64,000 bases of DNA from Streptomyces sp. NBC_00162 (GCF_024611995.1 NZ_CP102509.1:4588001-4652000); one strand, 5' to 3'; positions 8,508 through 18,362 are shown, counted from the first letter of the stretch. Program-made: numbers and translations. The notes: generated by a model from the letters alone, not told the origin.

Positions 8508-10325
8508 ATGCATCGGTACAGGTCCCACACCTGCGGCGAGCTCCGCGCCTCTGACGTCAACGCCGACGTCCGGCTGAGCGGCTGGCTGCACAACCGTCGA
8601 GACCTGGGCGGCATCCTCTTCATCGATCTGCGTGACCACTACGGCATCACGCAGCTCGTGGCCCGTCCCGGCACCGCCGCGAACGAGGCGCTGAGCAGCG
8701 TCACCAAGGAGACGGTCGTCCGCATCGACGGCAAGGTCGTCTCGCGTGGCGCGGACAACGTCAACCCCGAGCTGCCCACCGGCGAGATCGAGATCGAGGT
8801 CTCCGACGTCGAGGTGCTCGGCGGGGCCGCCCCGCTGCCCTTCACCATCAACACCGACGACGGTGTGAACGAGGAGCGGCGCCTGGAGTACCGCTTCCTC
8901 GACCTGCGCCGCGAGCGCATGCACCGCAACATCATGCTGCGCTCGGCCGTGATCGCCTCCATCCGCTCCAAGATGGTGGCCCTCGGCTTCAACGAGATGG
9001 CGACCCCGATCCTCACCGCGACCTCCCCCGAGGGCGCCCGTGACTTCGTCGTCCCGTCCCGCCTGAACCCGGGCAAGTTCTACGCCCTGCCGCAGGCCCC
9101 GCAGCAGTTCAAGCAGCTGCTGATGATCTCCGGCTTCGACCGGTACTTCCAGATCGCGCCCTGCTTCCGCGACGAGGACGCCCGCGCCGACCGCTCGCCG
9201 GGCGAGTTCTACCAGCTCGACGTGGAGATGTCCTTCGTCGAGCAGGAGGACGTCTTCCAGCCGATCGAGCGCCTGATGACCGAGATCTTCACGGAGTTCG
9301 GCAAGGGCCGCGAGGTCACCTCCCCCTTCCCGCGGATCCCGTTCCGCGAGTCGATGCTGAAGTACGGCAACGACAAGCCCGACCTGCGCGCCAAGCTGGA
9401 GCTCGTCGACATCACCGACGTGTTCGAGGGCTCGGAGTTCAAGGCGTTCGCCGGCAAGCACGTGCGCGCGCTGGCCGTCCCGGACACCGCCGCGCAGCCG
9501 CGCAAGTTCTTCGACGGCCTTGGCGAGTACGCGATCTCGCTGGGCGCCAAGGGCCTGGCCTGGGTCCGCGTCGGCGAGGACGGTGCCCTGACCGGCCCGA
9601 TCGCCAAGTTCCTCACCGAGGAGAACGTCAAGGTCCTCACCGAGCGCCTGGGCCTGGTCCCCGGCCACGCCGTGTTCTTCGGCGCGGGCGACTTCGACGA
9701 GGTCTCCAAGATCATGTCCGGCGTTCGCGTCGAGGCCGCCAAGCGTGCGGGCCAGTTCGAGGAGAACGTCTTCCGGTTCTGCTGGATCGTCGACTTCCCG
9801 ATGTACGAGAAGGACGAGGAGACCGGCAAGATCGACTTCTCCCACAACCCCTTCTCCATGCCGCAGGGCGGCATGAAGGACCTGGAGGAGAAGGACCCGC
9901 TCGACATCCTCGCCTGGCAGTACGACATCGTCTGCAACGGCATCGAGCTGTCCTCCGGCGCCATCCGCAACCACGAGCCCGAGGTCATGCTGAAGGCCTT
10001 CGAGATCGCGGGCTACGAGGCCGAGACCGTCGAGCGCGAGTTCGCCGGCATGCTGCGCGCCTTCCGTCTCGGCGCCCCGCCGCACGGCGGCATCGCCCCG
10101 GGCGTGGACCGCATCGTGATGCTGCTGGCCGACGAGCCGAACATCCGCGAGACCATCGCCTTCCCGCTGAACGGCAACGCGCAGGACCTGATGATGGGTG
10201 CGCCGACCGTGCTGGAGGAGTCCCGTCTTCGCGAGCTGAACATCGCGCTGCGCAAGCCGGTGGAGACGAAGGCGGCCGACGCCAAGCCGGTCACCGAGGC
10301 CGTCCACCCGGACGCCGCACGGTAG
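8508..10325 (+). CDS. aspS: Aspartate--tRNA ligase
   Basis: 605 residues, normal for bacterial-type AspRS. An N-terminal OB-fold anticodon-binding domain ([20 protein letters not shown]) is followed by a class II catalytic core with motif 2 [19 protein letters not shown], the bacterial GAD insertion (about 290-420), and motif 3 around [19 protein letters not shown]. It charges tRNA-Asp in the cytosol. Whether it also mischarges tRNA-Asn (non-discriminating form) cannot be decided by eye. It is monocistronic with a strong terminator downstream and a divergent neighbour. The C-terminal tail after [10 protein letters not shown] is unconserved. Confidence 0.98.
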   Translation: MHRYRSHTCGELRASDVNADVRLSGWLHNRRDLGGILFIDLRDHYGITQLVARPGTAANEALSSVTKETVVRIDGKVVSRGADNVNPELPTGEIEIEVSDVEVLGGAAPLPFTINTDDGVNEERRLEYRFLDLRRERMHRNIMLRSAVIASIRSKMVALGFNEMATPILTATSPEGARDFVVPSRLNPGKFYALPQAPQQFKQLLMISGFDRYFQIAPCFRDEDARADRSPGEFYQLDVEMSFVEQEDVFQPIERLMTEIFTEFGKGREVTSPFPRIPFRESMLKYGNDKPDLRAKLELVDITDVFEGSEFKAFAGKHVRALAVPDTAAQPRKFFDGLGEYAISLGAKGLAWVRVGEDGALTGPIAKFLTEENVKVLTERLGLVPGHAVFFGAGDFDEVSKIMSGVRVEAAKRAGQFEENVFRFCWIVDFPMYEKDEETGKIDFSHNPFSMPQGGMKDLEEKDPLDILAWQYDIVCNGIELSSGAIRNHEPEVMLKAFEIAGYEAETVEREFAGMLRAFRLGAPPHGGIAPGVDRIVMLLADEPNIRETIAFPLNGNAQDLMMGAPTVLEESRLRELNIALRKPVETKAADAKPVTEAVHPDAAR

Positions 10326-10350
10326 TTGGACCGGTCCTAGGACCGGATGT

Positions 10351-10389
10351 GCCGAAGGGCCCGGGATCGATGATCCCGGGCCCTTCGGC
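10351..10389. terminator. Strong bidirectional terminator between aspS and the vWA gene
   Basis: Perfect 18-bp arms (GCCGAAGGGCCCGGGATC) around a 3-nt loop, followed on the + strand by GTTTTCC. It lies between two convergent genes and can serve both. Confidence 0.88.
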
Positions 10390-10414
10390 CGTTTTCCGTA
10401 CGAGCTGGTGCTCG

Positions 10415-11863
10415 CTAGAACCGCTCGAGGATGCCCTTGAGGAGGGCGGCGGAGGTCAGTTCGCGCGGGGCGGGGCCGGCGTGGAAGAAGCCGGCGTTCT
10501 CGGCGTCCAGCTTGCGCAGGAAGTCGAAGGCCTTGGCGTCGTGGTCGCCGAACGCGACGAACTGCCAGTGGATGCCGGGGGCGGTGGTGGCCGCCTCGGC
10601 CAGGGCGGCCTTGGCGGGCTGCCGGTTGTCCGGGGCGCCGTCGGTCTGGAAGACGACGAGGGCCGGGCCCTCGCCGCCGTCCTTCTGGTAGCGCTCGAGG
10701 ACGGCCTCGACGGCGACGTGGTAGCTGGTGCGGCCCATCCGGCCGAGCTCGGCGTGGCGGGTCTCGACCCAGGCCTCGTCGTGGCCGTCGAGGGCCAGGT
10801 CGGCGGTGCCGTCCAGCTCCGTGGAGAAGAACACGGTGTGGACCGTGGCCTCGTCGTCGAGGTGCGCGGCGAGGGCGAGCGCGTGGTCGGCGAGGTACTG
10901 GGCGCTGCCGTCCTTGTAGAACCCGCGCATGGATCCGGAGCGGTCCAGGACGAGGTACACCTTGGCGCGCGCCCCGGCCTTGTCCTTGCCCCGGAGCACC
11001 TGCCCGGCGGCCTTGTAGGCCCCGGCGACCCCGGGAGCCCGCTTGCGCACCGCGGCCGCGGCGTGCGCGGGCCCGCCGACGGCCTCGGTCTCGGCCTCGA
11101 CCTCGGGCACGTCGACCTCGGCCTCGGCGGCCAGCGGCTCGACCTCGACCTCCGGCTCGGGGGCGGCCTCGACCTCAACCTCGGGCTCGGGGGCGACCTC
11201 GGGCTCGGCTTCGGCCACAGGCTCGGGGGCGACCTCGGGCTCGGCTTCGGCGGCCAGGGGCTCGGCCTCGACCTCAGCCTCCGGCGCGGCGGCCTCTGCC
11301 TCCGCGGCCAGGGGCTCGACCTCAGCCTCGACCTCAGCCCCGGCCTCGACCTCAGCCTCGGCCTCGACCTCAGCCTCGACCTCGGGCTCCGCCTCCGGCG
11401 TCGCTACGACGGCCTCCGCGGCCACTGGCTCGGCCTCGGGCTGCGCCTCCGGCGCGACCTCCGGCTCCGCCGCCGGGGCAGCGGCTTCGGCTTCGGCCTG
11501 CTCCGCAGGAGCCTCGGCCACCGGCTCGGCGGCTTCCTGCTCAACCGCCGGAGCCACCGGCTCGGCGGCCTCCGGCTGAACCGCCGGAGGCACCGGGCGG
11601 CGGGCCTCCGGGACCGTGGGGTCCGCGACCGGGGACGGGTCCGGGGCCGGAGCCGTCAGGACCGTGCCAGGCTCGCGGTCCCGCGGTGCGGACTGCGGTG
11701 GAACGGTGGGGTTGTCGAAGGACGCGGCCACCAATTCGGCCGCCACGTCCAGGGGGGTGCGTTCCGACTGGCTCGGGAGGTTCGCCGAGGGGGCGTCCGA
11801 AGTCTCCGGAACGGGTTCCGCAGACCGTCCGAACACCTTGCGCAACAAGCTCCGAATACCCAT
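10415..11863 (-). CDS. von Willebrand factor A domain protein with acidic repeat linker
   Basis: 482 residues from ATG at 11863 (GAAAGG 8 nt upstream). The N-terminal 45 residues are basic and amphipathic ([13 protein letters not shown]). A low-complexity linker rich in Glu, Ala, Pro and Val follows (about residues 70-265). The C-terminal 200 residues are a vWA domain with a complete MIDAS: DRSGSM, a Thr in GRTSYH, and QTDGAPDN. This resembles vWA proteins of tellurium/stress clusters (TerF-like), which bind metal and partner proteins in the cytosol, but no ter genes adjoin. No signal peptide is present. Confidence 0.85.
   Translation of the reverse strand: MGIRSLLRKVFGRSAEPVPETSDAPSANLPSQSERTPLDVAAELVAASFDNPTVPPQSAPRDREPGTVLTAPAPDPSPVADPTVPEARRPVPPAVQPEAAEPVAPAVEQEAAEPVAEAPAEQAEAEAAAPAAEPEVAPEAQPEAEPVAAEAVVATPEAEPEVEAEVEAEAEVEAGAEVEAEVEPLAAEAEAAAPEAEVEAEPLAAEAEPEVAPEPVAEAEPEVAPEPEVEVEAAPEPEVEVEPLAAEAEVDVPEVEAETEAVGGPAHAAAAVRKRAPGVAGAYKAAGQVLRGKDKAGARAKVYLVLDRSGSMRGFYKDGSAQYLADHALALAAHLDDEATVHTVFFSTELDGTADLALDGHDEAWVETRHAELGRMGRTSYHVAVEAVLERYQKDGGEGPALVVFQTDGAPDNRQPAKAALAEAATTAPGIHWQFVAFGDHDAKAFDFLRKLDAENAGFFHAGPAPRELTSAALLKGILERF
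11078..11580 (-). repeat. Degenerate tandem repeat coding for Glu/Ala/Pro/Val linker
   Basis: About 500 bp of repeated short units (GAGGTCGAGGC-like on the coding strand) inside the vWA gene. They encode alternating acidic and small residues such as [14 protein letters not shown] and EPEVAPEP. The blocks EPLAAEAE and EPEVAPEP recur several times, which points to growth by slippage or unequal crossing-over. The opposite strand shows long open frames here only because of this repeat. Confidence 0.8.
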
Positions 11864-12044
11864 GGGCCAGGCCTTTCGCATGAGTGCGTGCGTCATTTGT
11901 CCGTGCTGCGCGGATGATCCCTGCCCAGAGTGGACACGTAAGGTTATCGGCCGCCCGGCTGGATCTTCGGGAGGGGCACCTTTCGTGGCGTCCGGCTCCC
12001 AGCCACGCGCACACCGCGTCCGAACTTCCGCCCCGACGTGCCGG

Positions 12045-12066
12045 GTTCACCGATCGTTCATCCCCG
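12045..12066 (+). promoter_or_regulatory. Candidate PHO box (PhoP operator)
   Basis: Two 11-nt direct repeat units, GTTCACCGATC and GTTCATCCCCG, match the actinobacterial PhoP repeat (GTTCACC plus 4 nt). They lie 92 bp upstream of the PhoX-type phosphatase start. A possible -10 (TAGCCT) lies near 12094-12099. Confidence 0.7.
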
Positions 12067-12157
12067 CGCCGCCGCTTCGGCGCAACCCGGGCCTAGCCTC
12101 ACCGCTGGATTGTTCCGACACGTTGTCGGCGCCCACGCAGCTACTCGGAGGACACTC

Positions 12158-14245
12158 GTGCGCAAGCTCCTGCCGCTCATCGGCAACCCGCATGGGAGCG
12201 GCCGTTCCGCTCTCACCTGCCGCTACCGCTGTGGCGACGCATGCTTCCACGAGGTGCCCAACACCAGCGACAACGAGTACGCGGGCGATGTCATAGCCCG
12301 CGCGTACTCCCGCCGCGCGATGCTGCGCACCGCCGCCGTCGTGACGGTCGCCACCGCCGCCGGTACCGCCATCGCCCTCAGCGGCCCGGGCCAGTCCGCC
12401 AACGCCGCCCCCGCCGGTGAGGCCGAGGCCGCCGGCGCCGGCAAGAGCGGCGAGGCCGCCCGCGGTCTGCGCTTCAAGCCCGTCGCGCCGAACACCGCCG
12501 ACCAGGTCACCGTCCCCGAGGGCCACGAGCAGAACGTGGTCATCCGCTGGGGCGAGCCGATCCTCAAGGGTGCCCCGGGCTTCAACGCCGACAAGCAGAC
12601 CGCCGCCGCGCAGGCCGGTCAGTTCGGCTACAACAACGACTTCCTGAGCCTCCTCCCGCTCGGCGACAAGTACGAGCGCCAGCAGCTCCTCGTGGCCAAC
12701 CACGAGTACACGGACGAGATCCTCATGTTCAAGGGCTACGACCCGGCCAAGCCGACCCGCGAGCAGGTGGAGATCGCCTGGGCCGCGCACGGCCTGTCCG
12801 TGGTCGTCGTCCAGGAGGACCACCGCAGCGGCAAGCTGACCGCGGTCACCCGCCACCAGCTCAACCGCCGCCTGACCGCCACCAGCGAGTTCAAGCTGAC
12901 CGGCCCGGCCGCGGGCAGCGCCCTGCTGAAGACCTCCGTCGACGCCACCGGCACCAAGGTGCTCGGCACCCTCAACAACTGCGCCGGCGGCACCACCCCG
13001 TGGGGCACCACCCTCCACGGCGAGGAGAACTTCAACCAGTACTTCGGCAACGCCGGCCAGGTCACCGACCCGACCGCGGCCGCCCGCCTGAAGCGCTACG
13101 GCGTGACCGCCGGCGCCACCGAGCGCAAGTGGGAGCTGTTCGACAAGCGCTTCGACGTGGCGCAGGAGCCCAACGAGTCGCACCGCTTCGGCTGGGTCGT
13201 CGAGCTGGACCCGTACGACGTGAACTCCGTCCCGCGCAAGCGCACCGCGCTCGGCCGCTTCAAGCACGAGGCCGCGCAGCCCCGCCTGACCGAGGACGGC
13301 CGCCCGGTCGTCTACATGGGCGACGACGAGCGCTTCGACTACTTCTACAAGTTCGTCTCGTCGAAGCAGATGAAGAAGGGCGACTCGCGCGCGGCGAAGG
13401 AGCACAACCTCACGCTGCTCGACGAGGGCACCCTCTACGTCGCCAAGCTCACCGGCGACTCCCCGGCCGCCGAGCTCGACGGCACCGGCAAGCTCCCCGC
13501 CGACGGCGAGTTCGACGGCACCGGCGTCTGGATCAAGCTCGCCACGGGCAACGTCTCGCACGTCGAGGGCATGACCGCCGAGGAGGTGTACGTCTTCACG
13601 CGCCAGGCCGCCGACAAGGTGGGCGCCACGAAGATGGACCGCCCCGAGGACGTCGAGCCCTCCCCGCGCACCGGCCGCGTCTACATCGCGCTGACCAACA
13701 ACACCGACCGCGGCAAGCCGGGCAAGGAAGGCGCGACCGAGGCCAACCCGCGCAACCTGAACAAGCACGGCCAGATCCTGGAGCTCGCCGAGAACTTCGA
13801 CAACCCGGCCGGCGACGGCTTCGCCTGGCGGCTCTTCCTGGTCGCCGGTGACCCGAACGACCCGGCGACGTACTTCGCGGGCTTCCCGAAGGACAAGGTC
13901 AGCCCGATCTCCTGCCCGGACAACGTGGCCTTCGACCCGCACGGCAACCTGTGGATCTCCACGGACGGCAACCAGCTCGGCTCGCACGACGGCCTGTTCG
14001 GCGTGGCGACCTCCGGTGAGCGCCGCGGTGAGCTGAAGCAGTTCCTGACCGTCCCGCGCGGCGCCGAGACCTGCGGCCCGCTCATCCAGGACAAGCGCGT
14101 CCTGGTGTCCGTCCAGCACCCGGGCGAGATCGACGGCGCGTCCGTCGAGAAGCCGCAGTCGGTGTGGCCCGACGGCCCCGGCAAGATCGTCCGCCCGGCC
14201 GTCGTCTCGGTCTGGCGCAAGGACGGCAAGAACATCGGCGTCTGA
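12158..14245 (+). CDS. PhoX-type (DUF839) secreted alkaline phosphatase
   Basis: 695 residues from GTG at 12158, with GGAGG correctly spaced. A twin-arginine export signal (SRRAMLRTAAVVTVATAAG, arginines near residues 52-53) follows a Cys-rich N-terminal extension (CRYRCGDACFHEVPNTSDN) typical of actinobacterial PhoX. The mature part is a beta-propeller with the family motifs NNCAGGTTPWGTTLHGEENF, RFGWVVELDPYD, and VYMGDDERFDYFYKFVS. PhoX enzymes are Ca2+/Fe-dependent phosphomonoesterases acting outside the cell. The PHO-box-like repeat upstream indicates induction by phosphate starvation. It is monocistronic, with a terminator at 14270-14316. Confidence 0.93.
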   Translation: MRKLLPLIGNPHGSGRSALTCRYRCGDACFHEVPNTSDNEYAGDVIARAYSRRAMLRTAAVVTVATAAGTAIALSGPGQSANAAPAGEAEAAGAGKSGEAARGLRFKPVAPNTADQVTVPEGHEQNVVIRWGEPILKGAPGFNADKQTAAAQAGQFGYNNDFLSLLPLGDKYERQQLLVANHEYTDEILMFKGYDPAKPTREQVEIAWAAHGLSVVVVQEDHRSGKLTAVTRHQLNRRLTATSEFKLTGPAAGSALLKTSVDATGTKVLGTLNNCAGGTTPWGTTLHGEENFNQYFGNAGQVTDPTAAARLKRYGVTAGATERKWELFDKRFDVAQEPNESHRFGWVVELDPYDVNSVPRKRTALGRFKHEAAQPRLTEDGRPVVYMGDDERFDYFYKFVSSKQMKKGDSRAAKEHNLTLLDEGTLYVAKLTGDSPAAELDGTGKLPADGEFDGTGVWIKLATGNVSHVEGMTAEEVYVFTRQAADKVGATKMDRPEDVEPSPRTGRVYIALTNNTDRGKPGKEGATEANPRNLNKHGQILELAENFDNPAGDGFAWRLFLVAGDPNDPATYFAGFPKDKVSPISCPDNVAFDPHGNLWISTDGNQLGSHDGLFGVATSGERRGELKQFLTVPRGAETCGPLIQDKRVLVSVQHPGEIDGASVEKPQSVWPDGPGKIVRPAVVSVWRKDGKNIGV

Positions 14246-14269
14246 GCCGTCCGATGAGCACGCTCGACT

Positions 14270-14316
14270 GACCGGCTCGAGGGGATGTCGCACGCCGGCA
14301 TCCCCCCGGGCCGGTC
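14270..14316. terminator. Convergent terminator hairpin
   Basis: Interrupted inverted repeat: GACCGGC and GGGGATG on the left pair with CATCCCC and GCCGGTC on the right, around an 11-nt loop. It ends on the stop codon of the histidine kinase gene and lies 25 bp past the PhoX stop, so it probably serves both. Confidence 0.65.
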
Positions 14317-15589
14317 AACTCGCTTCCGGCAGCCGTCCGACGGGCAGCCTGAGGGTGGTCACCGCGCCCCCGCCGGGCGCGTTGGCGAAGGTCAGCTCGA
14401 TCTCCAGCACGGCCGCCTGGCCGGCCACGATCGTCAGCCCCAGCCCGTGGCCCCGGCCGCGCCCCGGGTCTCCGGTGCGGAACCGCTGAGGGCCCTGCTC
14501 GATCAGCTCGGACGGATATCCGGGGCCGTGGTCGCGGACCGCCACCACCGGGCCCTCCACGGTCACCTCGACCGGCGGCCGGCCGTGCTTGTGGGAGTTG
14601 ACCAGCAGGTTGGCCAGGATCCGGTCCAGGCGGCGCCGGTCGGTGAGCACCACAGCGTCCCGGACCACCCGTACCGTCGCGTCCCGCCCGCTCCCGGTGA
14701 CCGCCCGGCGTACCGCCCGGCCCAGCTCCACCCGGGCGAGTTCGGCCCGTTCGACGCCGGAGTCCAGCCGGGAGATCTCCAGCAGGTCCTCGGTGAGCAG
14801 GTGCAAGGCCTTGAGCCGGTCGTTGATCATTTCCTTGGGGCGGCCCGCCGGCAGCAGCGCCGCCGCGGCGAGCGAGCCCGTGAGCGGGGTGCGCAGTTCG
14901 TGCGCCACATCCGCGGTGAACCGTTTCTCCGCCTCCAGCCGGTCCTGGAGTGACCCGGCCATCGAGTCCAGCGCCTGCGCCACGTCCCGTACCTCGTCCC
15001 GGGAGCGGGCCGGCCGCCGGTCGTCCCCACCCCCACCACCGTCGTCGGCCGGGAGACCCACCCGCGCGTCCAGGTCCCCGGCGCTGATCCGGCGGGCCAC
15101 GGCGGCCGTGGTCGCGAGCCGCCGGCTGATCCGGTCGGCGAGGAACAGGCCGGCCAGCGCGACCGCACCGGCCGCGATGATCGAGGAGGCGAGGATCGCC
15201 GTGTCGATGTCCCGCAGCCGGTCGCGGGTGTTCCCGTACGGGATCCAGATCGCCAGGGTTTGCTCGTCGGCCGGTGCGGCCGCCCACATGACCGGCTCGT
15301 CCCCGCGGTGGCCGACCATGCTGCCGGTGTCCCCGCGCGCGACCAGCTCGCGCAGCCGCTCCGGCAGGCCGGGCGGGTCCAGGGCGACGTTCACGTCGCC
15401 GTGGGAGGTGCCGTACTCGTAGTGGCCGAGGGCGTGGTCCAGCTCCGCGTCCGCCTTCGTGCGGACCTCCCCGACGATCTGCCGGGCGACCACGTTGTGC
15501 ACCAAAATCCCGAGCGCGGCGGCGACCATGCAGCACACTGCCGTGGTGGTCAGGGCGATCTTCCAGCGCAGGCTGCTCAACGCGCGCAT
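14315..15589 (-). CDS. Sensor histidine kinase
   Basis: 424 residues from ATG at 15589 (GGGGACGGG upstream). Membrane helix (about 12-33), extracytoplasmic sensor domain of about 95 residues, second helix (about 133-153), HAMP domain, HisKA with H-box DVAHELRTPLTG, then HATPase with N-box NLLVNSHKHG, G1 DHGPGYP and GHGLGLTIVAGQAAV. It resembles CseC-like kinases. No response regulator gene adjoins: the neighbours are a lipoprotein gene upstream (13-nt overlap) and convergent phoX. The lipoprotein may modulate sensing, as CseA does for CseC. The partner regulator must be elsewhere. Confidence 0.92.
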   Translation of the reverse strand: MRALSSLRWKIALTTTAVCCMVAAALGILVHNVVARQIVGEVRTKADAELDHALGHYEYGTSHGDVNVALDPPGLPERLRELVARGDTGSMVGHRGDEPVMWAAAPADEQTLAIWIPYGNTRDRLRDIDTAILASSIIAAGAVALAGLFLADRISRRLATTAAVARRISAGDLDARVGLPADDGGGGGDDRRPARSRDEVRDVAQALDSMAGSLQDRLEAEKRFTADVAHELRTPLTGSLAAAALLPAGRPKEMINDRLKALHLLTEDLLEISRLDSGVERAELARVELGRAVRRAVTGSGRDATVRVVRDAVVLTDRRRLDRILANLLVNSHKHGRPPVEVTVEGPVVAVRDHGPGYPSELIEQGPQRFRTGDPGRGRGHGLGLTIVAGQAAVLEIELTFANAPGGGAVTTLRLPVGRLPEAS

Positions 15590-16287
15590 CGCGACCCGTC
15601 CCCGCTCAGGGGCACGTCCGTGACGGCCGGGCACTCGTCGAGGGTCAGCTGCGAAAGGTTCATGACCCCGGCCCTGGGGTCCCACTCGTAGTCGGAGACG
15701 GCCACGTACTTCGGGTTCGAGGTGGGCTCACGCACCGCGAGGTGCTCGGCGGCCACCTCCACGCCCTCCAGCACCGCCCGCCGGGACAGCACCCGGGTTA
15801 TGGAGCCGTCGTCCCGGACGGTGTAGACGCGCAGTTCGCTGAGCCGGCCGTCGATGTCCAGGGCGGTGATCAGTTCCTCCCGGCCGTTGCCCGTCAGGTC
15901 GTGCAGCACTCCGGGGCGCACCGGGCAGTCGGGGCCGCCGTCCACAGCCTGTGTGCAGAGCGCGAGCCGCTGCACCGCCCGGGGATCGACGAGCCTGCCG
16001 GTCCCGCCGTCCTGTGCGGTGGCGGCGGTGATGTCGGCGCGTACGACGGCCAGCGCGTCCACGCCGCGCATGCTCGGCCCCGGCGCCTTGGGGAGCCCCG
16101 GCACCACGGCGGCCGTCCCCGGCTGCTGGCCGGGGCCCGGCGGGGCGGGCCGGATGTCCTTCCACAGGGTCTTCGGGGCGTGCACCGTGCCGAGGTCGCC
16201 CTGGCTGTGCAGGCCCTCCACGTCGGCGCACCCGGCGGTGGCCGCCAGGGCGGCGGCGAGGACCATCACGACCGGGGCGCGGTGCAT
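15577..16287 (-). CDS. CseA-like lipoprotein
   Basis: 236 residues from ATG at 16287 with GGGAGAG upstream. Signal and lipobox (LAATAGC, Cys about residue 19) are followed by a Pro/Gly-rich linker and a domain with HDLTGNGREELITALDIDGRLSELRVY, a calcium-binding-like or FG-GAP-like pattern. Conserved cysteines (LALCTQAVDGGPDC, DECPAVTD, SRC) suggest disulfides outside the membrane. The 13-nt overlap with the kinase gene implies coupled translation and a shared function in envelope sensing. In the sigE-cse operon a lipoprotein likewise precedes the two-component genes, but no sigma factor or regulator is present here. Confidence 0.82.
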   Translation of the reverse strand: MHRAPVVMVLAAALAATAGCADVEGLHSQGDLGTVHAPKTLWKDIRPAPPGPGQQPGTAAVVPGLPKAPGPSMRGVDALAVVRADITAATAQDGGTGRLVDPRAVQRLALCTQAVDGGPDCPVRPGVLHDLTGNGREELITALDIDGRLSELRVYTVRDDGSITRVLSRRAVLEGVEVAAEHLAVREPTSNPKYVAVSDYEWDPRAGVMNLSQLTLDECPAVTDVPLSGDGSRCAR

Positions 16288-16367
16288 GTACCGATGCTCT
16301 CCCGCCGGGTGGGCCGCGGCCCGGCCGATGGGCCGTTCGGGGGACCCGTCCCGGACACGCCCTAGGG

Positions 16368-18362
16368 TCAGCGCCCCGGGTGGGCGATGGCGAGGGCCGC
16401 GGCGATCTCCTGGTGGACCGGGGCGAGGACCCTCGACTGCTCGCCCTCCGGCTCTGCGTCGACCCGTACCGGGGTCGTGCTGCTGCGCACCCGCTCGGCC
16501 AGTTCGCGCAGCTGCCGCACGATCCCCTCCACCTCGCCCGCGACGGGCGGCTCCGCCCCGTGGTTGACCCGGACCCGGGCGGCGGTGGTCGCGTCCACGA
16601 TGCGCTCGACGGCCACCACGAGCGGCCACCAGGCGGCGGCCCGGGCCCCCGTCGGCGGGGGCTCGGTCAGGGCCCGCTGGAACTCGCTGCGCACGCCAGA
16701 CAGGTCCCGGTAGATCCGCCGCCTGGCGTGCACGCGGGCGGTGCGCGCCGCCGCGAGCGCGGCCTCGTCCGCGACCGGCGCGAAGGCCCGCTCGACGTAC
16801 CGGGCGGCGTCGTCCACGGTGTCGGCGAGCCGGTCCCCGATCCGGGTGTGCCAGCTCTCCGGCCACAGCACGTAGCCCGCGACGAGGGCGATGGCGCAGC
16901 CGATCAGACTGTCCAGCAGGCGCGGCCGGATCAGGTCGAAGCCCTCGTGGTTGAGCTGGTCCGAGAGCAGCAGGATCACCGGGGTGATCGCGGCGGTCTG
17001 GAAGGCGTACCCCTTGACCGAGAAGGCGGGGATCAGCGCGGCGAGCACCATCATCACCGGCACGTCCCACCAGCCCCGCGGCACCTCGGCCAGCACGGCG
17101 GCGGCGACGACCAGCCCGGCCGCGGTGCCGACCGCGCGCAGCACGGCCCGCGAGAACACCGAGCCGAAGTCGGGCTTGAGGACGAAGGTGACGGTCAGCG
17201 CGACCCAGTAGGACCGCTCGACCTCGATCACGGAGACGAGCGACTGCGCGAGCCCGATGCACAGCGCGAGCCGCAGTCCGTACCGCCAGGAGGCCTCGGA
17301 GAACATGGTGTCGCGCACCGCGCGCCGGGCCCGGACCCGCAGGGCGGCCGGCCGGCCGAGCCGGTCGTCGACGTTGTGCAGATCGGGTTCGGGGAGGTAC
17401 ACGATGGCCGCCGCGTGCCGCAGGGCCGAGTCGACGGCCCGCTCGGCCGGGGTGTGCGGTGCGGGCAGCTCGAGTACGGGGGTTCCGGTGCGGCCCTCTT
17501 CGACGGCGTCGGCCAGGTCCCGTACGGACGCCGGGATCTCGGGCGGCAGCGGTCGGCCGCGCAGGTGTGCGGCGGGGGCGGCTTCCACCAGCGGGATCAC
17601 CACGTTGAGCTGGGCCAGCATCCGCACCAGCGAGGGGCTGCGCCCGTGCACCCGGGCACGTCGGCCCAGCACCAGGTCGTAGGCCTGGTTCAGGGACTGG
17701 GTGACCTGCTGGCGGCGCTCCTCGTAGACGGGGCCGGGTCCGCCCGCGGCCTCGAGGGAGTCGGCCAGGGCCCGGTAGGTGGCGGCGACGGCCGTGCGCT
17801 CCGGCAGGCGGCCGCGCAGCGGCCAGCCCAGCAGGGACAGCGCGAGCACGAACAGCCCGCCCGCGCTCAGCAGCAGGGGGGCCGTCCACCAGGGCTGCGG
17901 CAGCGGCAGTCCGGCGCCGATCACGGCGTTGAGCAGGAGCAGCAGCCCGGAGACGGAGGCGACCGTGCCGATCGAGGAGATCATCCCGGAGACCAGGGCG
18001 ACGAGGGTGAGGACGCCGACGGCCAGCCAGCCGTGTCCGAAGACCAGGGTGCCCACTGCCACGCCCACGGCGCCGAAGAGCTGCGGAACGGCGATGTTCA
18101 GGATCCGCATCCGGTAGGCGTCGGCGGTGTCGCTGATGACCCCGGACAGTGCGCCCATGGACACGAGCGCGCCGTACTCGGGCTCGTCCAGGGCGAATCC
18201 GACGGCGAGCGGGGCGGACAGCGCGACCGCCGCGCGCGCCACGGCGGCCCAGGGGATCGGCGCGCTGCTCGGCCGCAGCCCTTTGAGCAGCCAGGCGGGC
18301 GGGGCCATCGGATGGTGCCGGTCTCGCCCGGACGGTATGTGTTCGGTGCGTTCGGTGCTCAT
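16368..18362 (-). CDS. FUSC-family membrane protein
   Basis: 664 residues. Two modules each have clustered membrane helices: an N-terminal set (about 45-200), a central soluble helical region (about 200-370) and a second membrane set (about 380-510, with SYWVALTVTFVLKPDFGSVF, the fusaric-acid-resistance-like motif), ending in a cytosolic helical tail of about 150 residues. FUSC/YccS/ArAE-like proteins are linked to efflux of aromatic acids. The start at 18362 (MSTERTEH, GGAAGCGG upstream) is uncertain; ATG at 18308 is an alternative. The next gene on the same strand lies 80 bp upstream. Confidence 0.85.
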   Translation of the reverse strand: MSTERTEHIPSGRDRHHPMAPPAWLLKGLRPSSAPIPWAAVARAAVALSAPLAVGFALDEPEYGALVSMGALSGVISDTADAYRMRILNIAVPQLFGAVGVAVGTLVFGHGWLAVGVLTLVALVSGMISSIGTVASVSGLLLLLNAVIGAGLPLPQPWWTAPLLLSAGGLFVLALSLLGWPLRGRLPERTAVAATYRALADSLEAAGGPGPVYEERRQQVTQSLNQAYDLVLGRRARVHGRSPSLVRMLAQLNVVIPLVEAAPAAHLRGRPLPPEIPASVRDLADAVEEGRTGTPVLELPAPHTPAERAVDSALRHAAAIVYLPEPDLHNVDDRLGRPAALRVRARRAVRDTMFSEASWRYGLRLALCIGLAQSLVSVIEVERSYWVALTVTFVLKPDFGSVFSRAVLRAVGTAAGLVVAAAVLAEVPRGWWDVPVMMVLAALIPAFSVKGYAFQTAAITPVILLLSDQLNHEGFDLIRPRLLDSLIGCAIALVAGYVLWPESWHTRIGDRLADTVDDAARYVERAFAPVADEAALAAARTARVHARRRIYRDLSGVRSEFQRALTEPPPTGARAAAWWPLVVAVERIVDATTAARVRVNHGAEPPVAGEVEGIVRQLRELAERVRSSTTPVRVDAEPEGEQSRVLAPVHQEIAAALAIAHPGR

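Noticed and set aside
8349..10307. Extension of the SpoIIE-type frame through aspS on the minus strand
   Set aside because: The stretch is antisense to aspS. The conserved start is near 8348.
10331..10346. 16-bp palindrome CCGGTCCTAGGACCGG as an operator
   Set aside because: It lies just after the aspS stop beside the terminator; probably part of the 3' end structure.
10349..11917. Plus-strand frame with LGLDLGLGG repeats opposite the vWA gene
   Set aside because: It is the complement of the Glu/Ala repeat; the minus-strand frame has the MIDAS domain.
12800..13851. Arg-rich alternative frame inside the PhoX gene
   Set aside because: Overlaps the real gene in the +2 frame and has no start signals.
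12047..14293. Long minus-strand frame opposite the PhoX gene
   Set aside because: Shadow frame with Val/Gly/Leu bias; the plus strand has an intact PhoX with export signal.
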